DNA of 64,000 nt from Saccharomonospora viridis DSM 43017 (GTDB lineage: Bacteria > Actinomycetota > Actinomycetes > Mycobacteriales > Pseudonocardiaceae): positions 2,754,001 through 2,818,000 of the forward strand of contig NC_013159.1 of NCBI RefSeq assembly GCF_000023865.1, given 5' to 3'. The notes beneath the pieces are model-generated. The model ran no database searches. It was not told the origin of the DNA and saw nothing but the letters and a program-made list of their open reading frames with translations. A program made the position numbers and the translations under genes. This document shows, piece after piece, positions 42,500 through 51,278 of the stretch (positions are counted from its first letter, which is position 1; each line of letters begins with the position of its first letter).

Positions 42500-43348
42500 G
42501 TGGCCGACGCGAACTCCTCCGACCGTCACGCCAGTGCCGAGGCCGTCCTCGGCACTGTGGGTGTCGCCCATCGCCATGTGTCCTCTGCCGAGGCCAGGGC
42601 GGCCAACCTCGCCTGGTGGGACGCCGACGCGGATGACTACCACGATACCCACGGCGAGTTCCTGGGTGTCGCCGATTTCCTCTGGTGTCCCGAGGGGCTG
42701 CGGGAAGCCGACGCCGGATTGCTCGGCGACGTCTTTGGCGCGGACGTTTTGGAGGTGGGCTGCGGTTCGGCGCCGTGCGCCCGTTGGCTCACCGACCAGG
42801 GCGCGCGCGTGGTGGCCTTCGACCTGTCGGCCGGCATGTTGCGACACGCCCTCGACGGCAACCGACGCACCGGTCTGCATCCGGCGCTCGTCCAGGCCGA
42901 CGCCGAACACATGCCGTTCGTCGACGGCGCGTTCGACCTGGCGTGCTCGGCGTTCGGCGCGGTCCCGTTCGTGGCCTCCGTGACGAAGGTGTTCAGCGAA
43001 GTCGCCCGGGTGCTGCGTCCACACGGCCGTTGGGTGTTCTCGGTCACCCATCCCATGCGGTGGATATTCCCCGACGATCCCGGACCCACCGGGCTCACGG
43101 TCACCCACTCGTACTTCGACCGCACCCCCTACGTCGAGGTGGACGCGAACGGCGACGCGACCTACGTCGAATACCACCGCACCCTCGGCGACTACGTACG
43201 TGCGCTGCACACGGCGGGGTTCCGGCTCGTCGATCTGATCGAACCCGAATGGCCGCCCGGACATACGCGGGTGTGGGGGCAATGGGGTCCGTTGCGCGGG
43301 AAGTTCTTCCCCGGCTCCGCGATCTTCTGCTGCGTTCGGGATTCGTGA
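42500..43348 (+). CDS. Class I SAM-dependent methyltransferase
   Basis: 282-aa methyltransferase of the UbiE/type-11 class. Motif I is DVLEVGCGSAPCARWLTDQG, motif post-I is VVAFDLSAGML, then LVQADAEHMPFVDGAFDLAC. The start at GTG 42500 is chosen because upstream codons do not resemble the family. A paralogous gene often lies beside polA/rpsA in actinobacteria. The substrate (small molecule or cofactor) cannot be told. It ends 29 nt from the convergent gene. Confidence 0.87.
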   Translation: MADANSSDRHASAEAVLGTVGVAHRHVSSAEARAANLAWWDADADDYHDTHGEFLGVADFLWCPEGLREADAGLLGDVFGADVLEVGCGSAPCARWLTDQGARVVAFDLSAGMLRHALDGNRRTGLHPALVQADAEHMPFVDGAFDLACSAFGAVPFVASVTKVFSEVARVLRPHGRWVFSVTHPMRWIFPDDPGPTGLTVTHSYFDRTPYVEVDANGDATYVEYHRTLGDYVRALHTAGFRLVDLIEPEWPPGHTRVWGQWGPLRGKFFPGSAIFCCVRDS

Positions 43349-43377
43349 CGTCCTCCATAAACGGCAGCGCGACGGAC

Positions 43378-44004
43378 TCACCGGCCGGCCGGGGACGCCC
43401 AGCGCGGTAATCCCCCGGCGATGTCGTGCACTCGCGGACGCGGGATCTGCGGCTGCGGCCTCCGGCGCCCTACCTCGTGTTGCGCCGAGGGAGCGCCCTC
43501 CAACGCCCGGTCCACCGCTGCGCGCACGCTGGCCATGATCTCGGCCTGGCTGAGCGCCCGGGTGTCGTCGAATGCGGACACCTCTCCGAGGAGGATCCGC
43601 TGCACGGAACGCCCCACCTCCACGTCCTCCACGTCGGACCCCGGTTTCCGGGGAACCACGGTGGGGCCGGTCGCCGACCACACCTCCACGACGGGGGCGG
43701 TGGGGGACAACAGCGGCTCGACCGCTTTCGACACCGACTCCCGGTAGGAGTCGTGCAACCACGTGACGAGCAGGTCCACCGATCTCCCGTGCAACGCTGC
43801 GGCGACCCGCTGCGCCAATTCCTCCGGCTGGTCCCAGTGCGCCTCGAGCCACACGGCACGACCAGGGGGCTCTCCCCTGTCGATCGGCACCGGGACGTAT
43901 CGACGGGCCGGCAGGATCACCTGCCAGCCGTCGTAAACGAGCGCACGTGCAACGTCGTTGAGCATCCCCGCCCCGGCGAGGATGAGAGCTGTGGGGCCCT
44001 GCAT
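43378..44004 (-). CDS. Putative NAD(P)-binding Rossmann-fold protein
   Basis: 208-aa protein with a Rossmann-like N-terminus (TALILAGAGMLNDVARALVY) and a short-chain-dehydrogenase-like middle (VDLLVTWLHDSYRESVSKAV), but no YxxxK active-site pair that I can identify. The C-terminal 35 residues are Pro/Arg-rich. Related proteins are annotated as short-chain dehydrogenase-like of unknown function. It follows polA in the reading direction by about 130 bases. Confidence 0.65.
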   Translation of the reverse strand: MQGPTALILAGAGMLNDVARALVYDGWQVILPARRYVPVPIDRGEPPGRAVWLEAHWDQPEELAQRVAAALHGRSVDLLVTWLHDSYRESVSKAVEPLLSPTAPVVEVWSATGPTVVPRKPGSDVEDVEVGRSVQRILLGEVSAFDDTRALSQAEIMASVRAAVDRALEGAPSAQHEVGRRRPQPQIPRPRVHDIAGGLPRWASPAGR

Positions 44005-44097
44005 GACAGGGGACTACCCGAACAGGTGGTTTTCAAACCCGTCCGCGCGGCCGGAGTGTCGGTGTCCGGCCGTTCGTCTCCCCTACAACGTCCGGAT

Positions 44098-44141
44098 CCG
44101 ACCTTCCCCGGTGCTCAATCCGACCTTCCCTGGTGCTCAAT
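44098..44141. repeat. 22-bp tandem duplication at the polA stop
   Basis: Two adjacent 22-bp units (44098-44119 and 44120-44141) differ at one base. The second unit contains the polA stop codon. It looks like a local slippage duplication; it leaves a copy of the gene end just after the gene. Confidence 0.8.
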
Positions 44142-46842
44142 GAGCGGCGTCGTTCCACGAGCGGCCGTACCCCACCGAGACCTCCAACGGCACCGACAGC
44201 TCGTACGCCGACCCCATCTCCCGGCGCACCAGTTCCTCGACCTGGGCGTGCTCGCCGTCGGCGACTTCCAGCATCAGCTCGTCGTGCACCTGCAACAGCA
44301 CCCGGCTGCGCAGTCCGGCTTCGGCGAGTGCCCGGTGCACCCCGAGCATCGCGACCTTGATGATGTCAGCGGCGCTGCCCTGGATCGGGGCGTTGAGGGC
44401 CATGCGTTCGGCCATCTCCCGGCGTTGCCGGTTGGTGCTGGTGAGATCGGGCAGGTAACGACGCCGACCGAAGATCGTCTCGGTGTAGCCCTCCTTGGCC
44501 GCACGCTCCACCACGCTGTGCAGGTAATCACGCACGCCACCGAAGCGCAGGAAGTACTCGTCCATCAGGGCCCGCGCCTCCTCGGTGGAGATGCGCAGCT
44601 GCTGCGACAGCCCGTAGGCGGACAGCCCGTAGGCGAGTCCGTAGTTCATCGCCTTGATCTTCGCGCGCTGTTCGCCGGTGACCTCGGTGGGATCGACGTC
44701 GAACACCCGAGCGGCCGTCGCGGCGTGGAAGTCGAAGCCCGAGTGGAACGCTTCGATGAGCGCCTCGTCGTTCGACAGGTGCGCCATGATGCGCATCTCG
44801 ATCTGGCTGTAGTCGGCGGTCATGAGTTCGGCGTACCCCTCGCCGACCACGAACGCCTCACGGATGCGACGTCCCTCGTCGGTACGCACCGGGATGTTCT
44901 GCAGGTTCGGGTCCACCGACGACAGCCGGCCCGTCGCCGTGATGGTCTGGTGCAGGGTGGTGTGGATACGTCCGTCGTCGGCGACCGCCTTGATCAGGCC
45001 CTCGACCGTACTGCGCAGCTTCGTCGCGTCGCGATGTTCGAGCAGGTACTGCAGGAACGGGTGTTCCGTCTTCTCATACAGCGTCTGCAGCGCGTCGGCG
45101 TCGGTGGTGTAGCCGGTCTTGGTGCGCTTGGTCTTGGGCATGCCCAGCTCGTCGAACAGCACCACCTGCAACTGCTTCGGCGAGCCGAGGTTGATCTGCT
45201 TGCCGATCACCGAGTACGCCTGCTCGGTCGCCTGCTTCACGCGGTTCGCATAGTGCGCTTCGAGCTCGGTGAGCACGTCGATGTCCACGGCGATGCCGGC
45301 GGCCTCCAGGTCGGTGATCATCGACAGCAGCGGGAGCTCGATGTCGGCCAGCAGTGTGGTGGCGCCGATGGCGGCGAGTTCGGCGGACAACGCGGACGAC
45401 AGCTCCAGGACCGCCCGAGCCCGCACCAGCTCCCGTCGCACGATCTCGTTGTCGGAGTCGGTGTCGAGCAACGACAACTGCCCGTCACCCTCCACGCCCT
45501 CGGAACGCAATTCCTTGCCCAGGTAGCGCAACACGAGGTCGTCCAACTTGAACGACCGCTGTCCCGGTCGGACGAGATACGCGGCGAGTTCGGTGTCCAT
45601 CACCAGTCCGGCGAGGCGCCAGCCTCGGGAGCGCAGGCCGTGCAGCGCCTTCTTCAGCGAGTGCCCCACCTTGTGGATGTTCTCGTCGGCCAACCATTCG
45701 CCGAGCGCGCGTTCGTCGTCCTCGGTCAACGTCGTGACGTCGAGGTAGGCACCCTCACCGTTGGGGGCGGCCAACGCCACGGACTGCACGTCGGACGTCA
45801 CCGACGCGCCGGTGACGGAGAAGGCCAGTCCGACGGTCGTGCCGCCGCTGGCGTGCTGGGACAGCCACTCGCCCACCGTGCCGGGCTGCAACGCCGCGCC
45901 CTCGACCTCGAACCCGGAGTCGGCCTCCGGCTCCGTGCTGGACAACGACGCGAACAGCCGATCGCGCAGCACCCGGAATTCCAGCTCGTCGAACAGTCGG
46001 TGCACCGCGTCGCGGTCCCACGGTTTCAAGGCGAGGTCGTCCGGCGTGACCTCCAGCGGCACGTCGCGCACCAGTTCCGTGAGTTGCCGGTTGAGCATCA
46101 CCGAGTCGAGGTGCGAACGCAGCGCCTCACCGACCTTGCCCTTCACCTCGTCGACCCGGTCGATGAGCTCGCCGAGGGAACCGAACTGCCTGATCCATTT
46201 CGCCGCCGTCTTCTCGCCCACACCGGGAATGCCCGGCAGGTTGTCGGACGGATCACCTCGCAACGCGGCGAAGTCCGGGTACTGCGCGGGCGACAGGCCG
46301 TACTTCTCCTGCACGCCCTCGGGGTCGAAACGCACCAGATCGGACACGCCCTTGCGCGGATAGAGGACGGTCACCGAGTCGGTGACCAGTTGCAGGGCGT
46401 CCCGGTCGCCGGTGCAGATCAGCACTTCGTAGTCGTCGCCCGCCTTCGCGGTGAGCGTGGCGATGACGTCGTCGGCCTCGTAGCCCTCCACGGCCAGAAC
46501 CGGGATCGACAGGGCTCCGAGGACGTCCTTGATGAGCTCCACCTGGCCTTTGAAGTCGTCGGGTGTGGCGAGGCGGTTGGCCTTGTAGTCGGCGAACGTC
46601 TCCGAGCGGAACGTCTTCCGGGACACGTCGAAGGCCACGGCCACATGCGTGGGGGCCTCGTCGCGGAGCAGGTTGATCAGCATCGACGTGAACCCGAACA
46701 CCGCGTTGGTGACCTGCCCGGTGGAGGTTCTGAACCGGTCGGCGGGCACCGCGAAGAAGGCCCGGTAGGCCATCGAGTGTCCGTCGATGAGCAACAGCCG
46801 GGGTGTGTCGTGCGCTACGGAGGTGTTCTGCTTGGAGCTCAC
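44137..46842 (-). CDS. polA: DNA polymerase I
   Basis: Repair and Okazaki-fragment polymerase, 901 aa. The start is the GTG at 46842 (M-SSKQNTSVAHDTPRLLLIDG); a longer frame to 47109 overlaps the divergent thioesterase gene and is rejected. Residues about 1-300 form the 5'-3' exonuclease (GDPSDNLPGIPGVGEKTA). The polymerase domain carries motif A (D677 in DYSQIEMR), motif B (RAKIKAMNYGLAYG) and motif C (VHDE). The middle 3'-5' exonuclease-like domain lacks the acidic DxE motif, so no proofreading is expected, as in other actinobacterial PolA. A PafBC-type promoter ends 7 nt upstream. Confidence 0.97.
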   Translation of the reverse strand: MSSKQNTSVAHDTPRLLLIDGHSMAYRAFFAVPADRFRTSTGQVTNAVFGFTSMLINLLRDEAPTHVAVAFDVSRKTFRSETFADYKANRLATPDDFKGQVELIKDVLGALSIPVLAVEGYEADDVIATLTAKAGDDYEVLICTGDRDALQLVTDSVTVLYPRKGVSDLVRFDPEGVQEKYGLSPAQYPDFAALRGDPSDNLPGIPGVGEKTAAKWIRQFGSLGELIDRVDEVKGKVGEALRSHLDSVMLNRQLTELVRDVPLEVTPDDLALKPWDRDAVHRLFDELEFRVLRDRLFASLSSTEPEADSGFEVEGAALQPGTVGEWLSQHASGGTTVGLAFSVTGASVTSDVQSVALAAPNGEGAYLDVTTLTEDDERALGEWLADENIHKVGHSLKKALHGLRSRGWRLAGLVMDTELAAYLVRPGQRSFKLDDLVLRYLGKELRSEGVEGDGQLSLLDTDSDNEIVRRELVRARAVLELSSALSAELAAIGATTLLADIELPLLSMITDLEAAGIAVDIDVLTELEAHYANRVKQATEQAYSVIGKQINLGSPKQLQVVLFDELGMPKTKRTKTGYTTDADALQTLYEKTEHPFLQYLLEHRDATKLRSTVEGLIKAVADDGRIHTTLHQTITATGRLSSVDPNLQNIPVRTDEGRRIREAFVVGEGYAELMTADYSQIEMRIMAHLSNDEALIEAFHSGFDFHAATAARVFDVDPTEVTGEQRAKIKAMNYGLAYGLSAYGLSQQLRISTEEARALMDEYFLRFGGVRDYLHSVVERAAKEGYTETIFGRRRYLPDLTSTNRQRREMAERMALNAPIQGSAADIIKVAMLGVHRALAEAGLRSRVLLQVHDELMLEVADGEHAQVEELVRREMGSAYELSVPLEVSVGYGRSWNDAAH

Positions 46843-46849
46843 GCCCGTG

Positions 46850-46872
46850 AGTCTAGGGTGAGGGTCCGACAG
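46850..46872 (-). promoter_or_regulatory. PafBC-type promoter of polA
   Basis: CTGTCGGAC, 8 nt, TAGACT on the minus strand keeps the TGTCRG core and exact spacing of the RecA-independent damage promoter. The -10 box ends 7 nt before the GTG start, indicating a leaderless mRNA. Confidence 0.6.
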
Positions 46873-46957
46873 CCTCGCCGCGCGTTGGTCCGCGGCGGCC
46901 ACTGACCCGACAGGACCTGGCAGGACCGGGTGAGAACTCCGGGAAGGGAGCCATACG

Positions 46958-47401
46958 GTGACCGAGAACTCGTCTGACAAGCTGATACGCGACCTTCTCG
47001 GGGGCGTTTCCCCGGAAATCGCCGAACAGCAGCTCAACGACAAACTCGGCGTCACCTTCGTCGATCTGACACCGGAGCGGGTCAGCGCCACCATGCCGGT
47101 GAAGGGCAATCTTCAGCCGTACGGGTTACTGCACGGTGGGGCGAACGCGGCGTTGGCCGAGTCCGTCGGTTCGGTACTGGCGGCGCTGAACGCGGGCGTC
47201 GATCGCATAGCGGTGGGTCTGGAGCTGTCCTGCACGCATCATCGCGCCGCCATGTCGGGTGTGGTCACGGCTGTGGCCACCCCCCTGCACGTCGGGCGGA
47301 GCACCATCACTGCGGAGATCGTCATCACCAACGAGGCGGGGTGGCGGACGTGCACGGCGCGGCTGACGTGTGTGGTGCGTGATCGGGTCCCGAGTCCCTG
47401 A
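46958..47401 (+). CDS. Hotdog-fold thioesterase (PaaI/YbgC-like)
   Basis: 147-aa hotdog-fold acyl-CoA thioesterase. The family block YGLLHGGANAALAESVGSVL (residues about 55-74) holds the HGG motif and the catalytic acidic residue of the following helix. The start is a GTG at 46958 with GGAAGGGAG upstream. Divergent from polA. Likely hydrolyses aromatic or fatty acyl-CoA; the exact substrate is unknown. Confidence 0.87.
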   Translation: MTENSSDKLIRDLLGGVSPEIAEQQLNDKLGVTFVDLTPERVSATMPVKGNLQPYGLLHGGANAALAESVGSVLAALNAGVDRIAVGLELSCTHHRAAMSGVVTAVATPLHVGRSTITAEIVITNEAGWRTCTARLTCVVRDRVPSP

Positions 47402-47699
47402 CCGGCCCTCGCCCTCACACCACGCTGCTTTCTTCGACAGTGGACAGTGGTGGGTGAAGCGGTTTGCCGTGTCCTCCGGCCACAGCGGACGCTTTCACCA
47501 CTCGCCGCCTCGTCGTCGAACGGTACCTTTGCCACTCCCCTCGAACGGGTGAAGGAAACGTCCGCTTCAGGCGTTCACTCGCGGGTTCGTCGCCGTGTCC
47601 CGACCGGACGATGCGCATGTCGGAGCCGGGAAGCCTCCGTCCCGAACGGCTTCCAGGATCGAAACGGGGTGACCGGTCCTCCCCTCTGGCCGGTGGGGT
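47402..47699. other. Intergenic region, no gene seen
   Basis: About 300 bases after the thioesterase gene. Frames on both strands are shadow-like (Arg/Ser/Pro-rich) with no ribosome site or family resemblance. No clear terminator hairpin is visible. Confidence 0.5.
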
Positions 47700-47722
47700 T
47701 CGTCGGCGCCCATCGTTAACCT
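47700..47722 (+). promoter_or_regulatory. Possible damage-type promoter of the 463-aa protein gene
   Basis: TCGTCGGCG, 8 nt, TAACCT matches 7 of 9 upstream positions of tTGTCRgtg with exact spacing to TAnnnT. The -10 box ends 7 nt before the ATG at 47730, predicting a leaderless mRNA. Confidence 0.45.
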
Positions 47723-47729
47723 GGCCGCC

Positions 47730-49121
47730 ATGACATCCCAGGACCACGCCTCCTCCGTCCCACTGGTGGTCGCGTCCGATCATGATGACGATCCCGTCGA
47801 CGTCGACTACAGCGAACTGTTGGGAACCGACAGGTTGCCGCCACTGCGTCTTCCCTCCCCCGCGGAGCTCGTCGATGCCGCGCGAGACAGCCCGCTGCTG
47901 ACGGCGGTGCGGGTATTGGCCCAGTGGGTGGGTGAAGGCCGTCCCGTGGACGAGGACACGGCTCAACTGAGCGAGGCGGACGCGGCTGCCGCAGCGCGGA
48001 AGTTGATCGAACGCGGACTTTTACCACCGTCCGACGACGACGCACGGATGCGCGAGTTGATGCAGCTGTGGGAGCTGGCCAATGCCCTGGGGTTCGTCGA
48101 AGTCGTCGATACCACCGCCGTCGCCGGGGCGGCCGTGGACGAGTGGGCGGAGGGGGACGAGGACACCGTACTGGGCATGTGGGCCCAGGCGTTCACGTCG
48201 CTGTGCGCATGGAGTCTGACGTTCGACGCCGCCTGCCTCGGCGTGCCCGAGTTGCCCCTCCACGGAGCCGGTGCCACGGTGCTGCCGCTGTTCATGGCGC
48301 GGGAGAAGGGGGTTCCTCTCGCCGCGCTGGACGAGATGGTCCACGAAACGGCGGCGTTGGACGGATCGGAGTCAGAGGACGCGTCGTTCGAGGAGGCGTG
48401 GCGAGTCTGGGTGGACGCCTATGGGCGGCCCGCCCGGGTGCTCTACGAACGTCTCCGTTGGCTGGGCGCGGTGACGATCGCCGACGGGCTGGTGCGGCTG
48501 ACACCGCTGGGCCTGTTCGCTTTGTGGTCGGAGATCGAGCAGGAGGTCGACATTCCGCTGTTACCTCCGTTGGAGGAGATGACCGCGGCCGACGTGGTGG
48601 CGGTGACGCTCCTCGGCAGTGACGAACAGGTGGAGGCGGAATGGGACGCGTGGCGGTCTCGCCGCACGGCGACACAGGCGGCCGCGGAGTTGGCGGCTGC
48701 CGCGTCGGTCGGCGGGCCGGGTGAGCGCACAGCGGCGACCACACTGCTGCATCGGCTCGGCGCGGAGGTCGACGACGTGTGGTGGACGTTGTTGGACGAA
48801 CCGTCTTTGCGCCCGTATGCCAAGCAGGTGTTGAGCGAACGCCACGGTGACAAGCCCGAATTCGCTTTGACCGACGACGATGTGGCGTGGCTGATCGCGG
48901 ACATGTACTGCGATGTCGATGTCGACGACCCTCCCGAGGGGATCGGTGATCTGCTCGCCTCCACGATGAGGCGGGGCGAGGAGAGGGTGTTCGACGTGTT
49001 GTGGCGGCTCGAGCACCCGGGCACGTGGGAGGTGTTGTCGGTCTTCGGCCGGCATCACCCGGACAAGGCGGTGGCGAAGGCGGCGAGGAAGGCCGCGTTC
49101 AAGGTGGAGAGCCTCCGCTGA
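47730..49121 (+). CDS. Conserved hypothetical protein, 463 aa
   Basis: I do not recognise a family with known function. The protein is soluble, acidic and mostly alpha-helical, with no signal peptide or membrane segment. A stretch around residues 225-260 (WVDAYGRPARVLYERLRWLG, then GLVRLTPLGLFALW) resembles a winged-helix-like segment, and the C-terminal third has HEAT-like helical pairs ending WEVLSVFGRHHPDKAVAKAARKAAFK. It is convergent with pdtaR. Its promoter spacing resembles that of uvrA, uvrB and polA, so a damage-response role is possible but unproven. Confidence 0.75.
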   Translation: MTSQDHASSVPLVVASDHDDDPVDVDYSELLGTDRLPPLRLPSPAELVDAARDSPLLTAVRVLAQWVGEGRPVDEDTAQLSEADAAAAARKLIERGLLPPSDDDARMRELMQLWELANALGFVEVVDTTAVAGAAVDEWAEGDEDTVLGMWAQAFTSLCAWSLTFDAACLGVPELPLHGAGATVLPLFMAREKGVPLAALDEMVHETAALDGSESEDASFEEAWRVWVDAYGRPARVLYERLRWLGAVTIADGLVRLTPLGLFALWSEIEQEVDIPLLPPLEEMTAADVVAVTLLGSDEQVEAEWDAWRSRRTATQAAAELAAAASVGGPGERTAATTLLHRLGAEVDDVWWTLLDEPSLRPYAKQVLSERHGDKPEFALTDDDVAWLIADMYCDVDVDDPPEGIGDLLASTMRRGEERVFDVLWRLEHPGTWEVLSVFGRHHPDKAVAKAARKAAFKVESLR

Positions 49122-49129
49122 CCCGCGAA

Positions 49130-49160
49130 GGCGGGGCGAGGCGCCGAGCCCCACCCCGCC
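49130..49160. terminator. Bidirectional hairpin between convergent genes
   Basis: GGCGGGG (49130-49136) and CCCCGCC (49154-49160) pair, with further internal pairing of GGGGC with GCCCC in register alternatives. It lies between the stops of the 463-aa protein gene and pdtaR. Confidence 0.5.
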
Positions 49161-49174
49161 ACGACGGCTTGACG

Positions 49175-49789
49175 TTACTTGCCGATGTTGTCGATGACGG
49201 CTTGGGCGATGGCCTTCATGGTGGTGCGCCGGTCCATGGCGGTGCGCTGGATCCAGCGGAAGGCGTCGGGCTCGGTGAGCCCTTGGTGGGTCATGAGCAG
49301 GCCCTTGGCGCGGTCGATGAGTTTGCGGGTTTCGAGCCGCTCGTTGAGGCCTGCGACTTCGGCTTCCAGCGCCTGGAGCTCGGAGAATCGGCTCACGGCG
49401 AGCTCGATGGCGGGCACCAGGTCGCGCTTGGCGAAGGGTTTGACGAGGTAGGCCATCGTTCCGGCCTCGCGGGCCCGCTCGACCAGTTCGCGTTGGCTGA
49501 AGGCGGTGAGGATCACGACGGGCGCGATCCGGTCGCCTGTGATCTTCGCCGCCGCTTCAATGCCGTCGAGTTTCGGCATCTTGACGTCGAGGATGACGAG
49601 GTCGGGTTTGAGCTCGGAGGCGAGTTTGACTGCCTCTTCCCCGTCGCCGGCCTCGCCGACCACCTCGTAGCCTTCTTCGCGAAGCATCTCAACGAGGTCG
49701 AGACGGATCAGCGCCTCGTCTTCGGCAACGAGAACGCGACGCTGCGGAGCGGGAGCGGCATCGTTGGTTTCGGTAGCCGCTTCGGTCAC
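49175..49789 (-). CDS. pdtaR: ANTAR-domain response regulator (PdtaR-like)
   Basis: 204-aa regulator with an N-terminal receiver (acidic EDE near residue 23, phospho-acceptor D68 in LVILDVKMPKLDG, K117 in YLVKPF) and a C-terminal ANTAR RNA-binding domain (LETRKLIDRAKGLLMTHQGL through TTMKAIAQAV, about 140-200). ANTAR regulators act by binding paired hairpins and antiterminating transcription. The mycobacterial PdtaR (Rv1626), partnered by kinase PdtaS, occupies the same position near polA. GGAGGAG precedes the GTG start. No kinase gene is adjacent. Confidence 0.93.
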   Translation of the reverse strand: MTEAATETNDAAPAPQRRVLVAEDEALIRLDLVEMLREEGYEVVGEAGDGEEAVKLASELKPDLVILDVKMPKLDGIEAAAKITGDRIAPVVILTAFSQRELVERAREAGTMAYLVKPFAKRDLVPAIELAVSRFSELQALEAEVAGLNERLETRKLIDRAKGLLMTHQGLTEPDAFRWIQRTAMDRRTTMKAIAQAVIDNIGK

Positions 49790-50001
49790 CGGGCTCCTCC
49801 TGGGAACAATCGACGGGTTCTGTATGTGCGGCGGTCCGCCTCTTCGAGATTACCGGCAAACACTTTTGCCGTCGGAATGGCGTTCACCACGTGGAATAAC
49901 CGTCATACGCTGTCTGTGACGCACCTGCTGCACCGCGGAGTCGCGGGGAGATCAACCCCCGTTACAGACCCGGAAACAACAAGGAGTACAGTGGAAGAAA
50001 C

Positions 50002-50075
50002 GCCCCCGTAGCCCAATCGGCAGAGGCAACGGACTCAAAATCCGTCCAGTGTGCGTTCGAGTCGCACCGGGGGCA
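50002..50075 (+). tRNA. tRNA with anticodon CAA (Leu), short variable loop
   Basis: A complete cloverleaf can be drawn: acceptor GCCCCCG/CGGGGGC (50002-50008, 50068-50074), D-arm 50011-50027, anticodon stem ACGGA/TCCGT with loop CTCAAAA (anticodon CAA at 50036-50038), T-arm GTGCG-TTCGAGT-CGCAC (50051-50067) and discriminator A50075. CCA is not encoded. The variable region is only 5 nt (50046-50050), whereas leucine tRNAs normally have a long variable arm. A TACAGT box at 49987-49992 may be its -10. A 21-bp terminator follows. Confidence 0.9.
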
Positions 50076-50085
50076 CCCTCTGTGA

Positions 50086-50138
50086 GCACACGAACGGCCC
50101 CTCACCAGGCACAACGCGGTGAGGGGCCGTTCGTGTGC
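50086..50138 (+). terminator. Strong terminator after the tRNA gene
   Basis: Two perfectly complementary 21-bp arms (50086-50106 and 50118-50138) flank an 11-nt loop. This is the longest perfect stem I noticed in the window. Confidence 0.9.
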
Positions 50139-50280
50139 CGTCCGGCTGCGTCCGGCTATGTCCCGCCGTCACCGGGTGTCTGCGGTCTATACGCGGTCTC
50201 GCCCCAGCACTCTCTCGGCAGGCTTGCCGGCTCACCCCCCAAGGCCCCTAGACGCCAGGGATGGATGTGCGATGGCTCAG

Positions 50281-50545
50281 CCGAGCTCCCTCGACACGCC
50301 AAGGAAGCGGTCGATCTGTTCAACGTGCGAGGGTCCCCTGCCCGGCGATGACCTTGGCGTAGATCTGATGCAGCACGGCCACCGAGTGGCCAGCCCATTC
50401 AGCAACCTGGGTCGAGGGCACCCCGGCCGCCAACCAGGTGGACACGCAGGCGTGGCGAAGATCGTAGGTGCTTTTACCGAGCACGGCAGGCGTACTCGGC
50501 CTCGGTCAACGCCGCCTCGCAAGCTTTGTCCCACACCCTCACCGA
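50281..50545 (-). pseudogene. Remnant of a phage/ICE tyrosine recombinase (C-terminal end)
   Basis: On the minus strand, pieces of an actinobacterial integrase C-terminus are spread over three frames: RVWDKACEAALTEAEYACRA, then YDLRHACVSTWLAAGVPSTQ with VAEWAGHSVAVLHQIYAK (catalytic arginine of DLRH, the GHS histidine and the tyrosine of IYAK), then EQIDRFLG. Stops and shifts fall near 50490 and 50320, and everything upstream of the last catalytic motifs is missing. It lies about 200 bp from the tRNA gene, a usual integration target, so it marks a lost or decayed mobile element. Confidence 0.85.
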
Positions 50546-50684
50546 GGACGTCGAACGCATCCTTGAACTCACTCTCGGCGATGCAAGCCCCAGTGCCACC
50601 CACAATGGCTCTTCAAACGCCTTTGGTTCACGTCCTCCCTTGGAAAAAGGAGTGGTCACGTCCATCCCGCCTTACGATGCAGCA

Positions 50685-51278
50685 GTGCTCGACAGCGACG
50701 ACGTGGTGGCGCTTGTCCGGGACCCCGAGGCCGTGCGGCGCGCGGCCACTGACGACGTCGTGGTTCGTCGGGGTGCGTGGGCCGGGAGCGGGGACGACGT
50801 GGAGAAGTTCCTGCGGTGGGTCGTGGCGGACCTCGGCAGGTGTTCCTCGGTTGTCGTCGAGCACACCGAGTTCGGCATGTACGGCTCCGGCTACGCGTCC
50901 TACGTCGACGTCTTCCTGAGTTGGCGCGACGGTTCCGGACGCGTGACGGAGGGCGAACGAACCGAGATCCGGGGTTTTGCCCTTGCTCTCTGCCGGTTGG
51001 CGCCCGTCGCGGTGCTGTTCGGTGACGTCGGGATCTCCAGTGCCGCGAACGGCGCCTCGTCCCGCTACCTACCAACACTGGAGCTGGTCCGGGACAACCC
51101 TGTTCCGGGCTGGGAGGAGGCCTGCCGAGAGGTGACCGGCGTTCTCGACCGGCATGGCATCACGGTGCTGGATTCCGCAGTCCTGCACACGCCCGTCGAC
51201 CCGACCATCAGCGTCGAGACGAACCTGGCGGACCCTCCCTACACGGTGTTCGACGCGTGGTTCCACTGGATGGACTGA
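50685..51278 (+). CDS. Hypothetical protein
   Basis: 197 aa from the GTG at 50685, which follows a TACGAT box by 6 nt (leaderless); a longer frame to 50526 runs across the integrase remnant and is unlikely. I recognise no family. The protein is acidic and soluble, with alternating hydrophobic strands (SSVVVEHTEFGMYGSGYASY; LCRLAPVAVLFGDVGISSAA) and a conserved-looking end YTVFDAWFHWMD. It lies between two decayed genes in the tRNA-linked region, suggesting horizontal origin. Confidence 0.6.
   Translation: MLDSDDVVALVRDPEAVRRAATDDVVVRRGAWAGSGDDVEKFLRWVVADLGRCSSVVVEHTEFGMYGSGYASYVDVFLSWRDGSGRVTEGERTEIRGFALALCRLAPVAVLFGDVGISSAANGASSRYLPTLELVRDNPVPGWEEACREVTGVLDRHGITVLDSAVLHTPVDPTISVETNLADPPYTVFDAWFHWMD

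Noticed and set aside
46843-47109. Longer polA start at 47109
   Set aside because: It would overlap the divergent thioesterase gene and adds residues unlike PolA; GTG 46842 follows a promoter by 7 nt.
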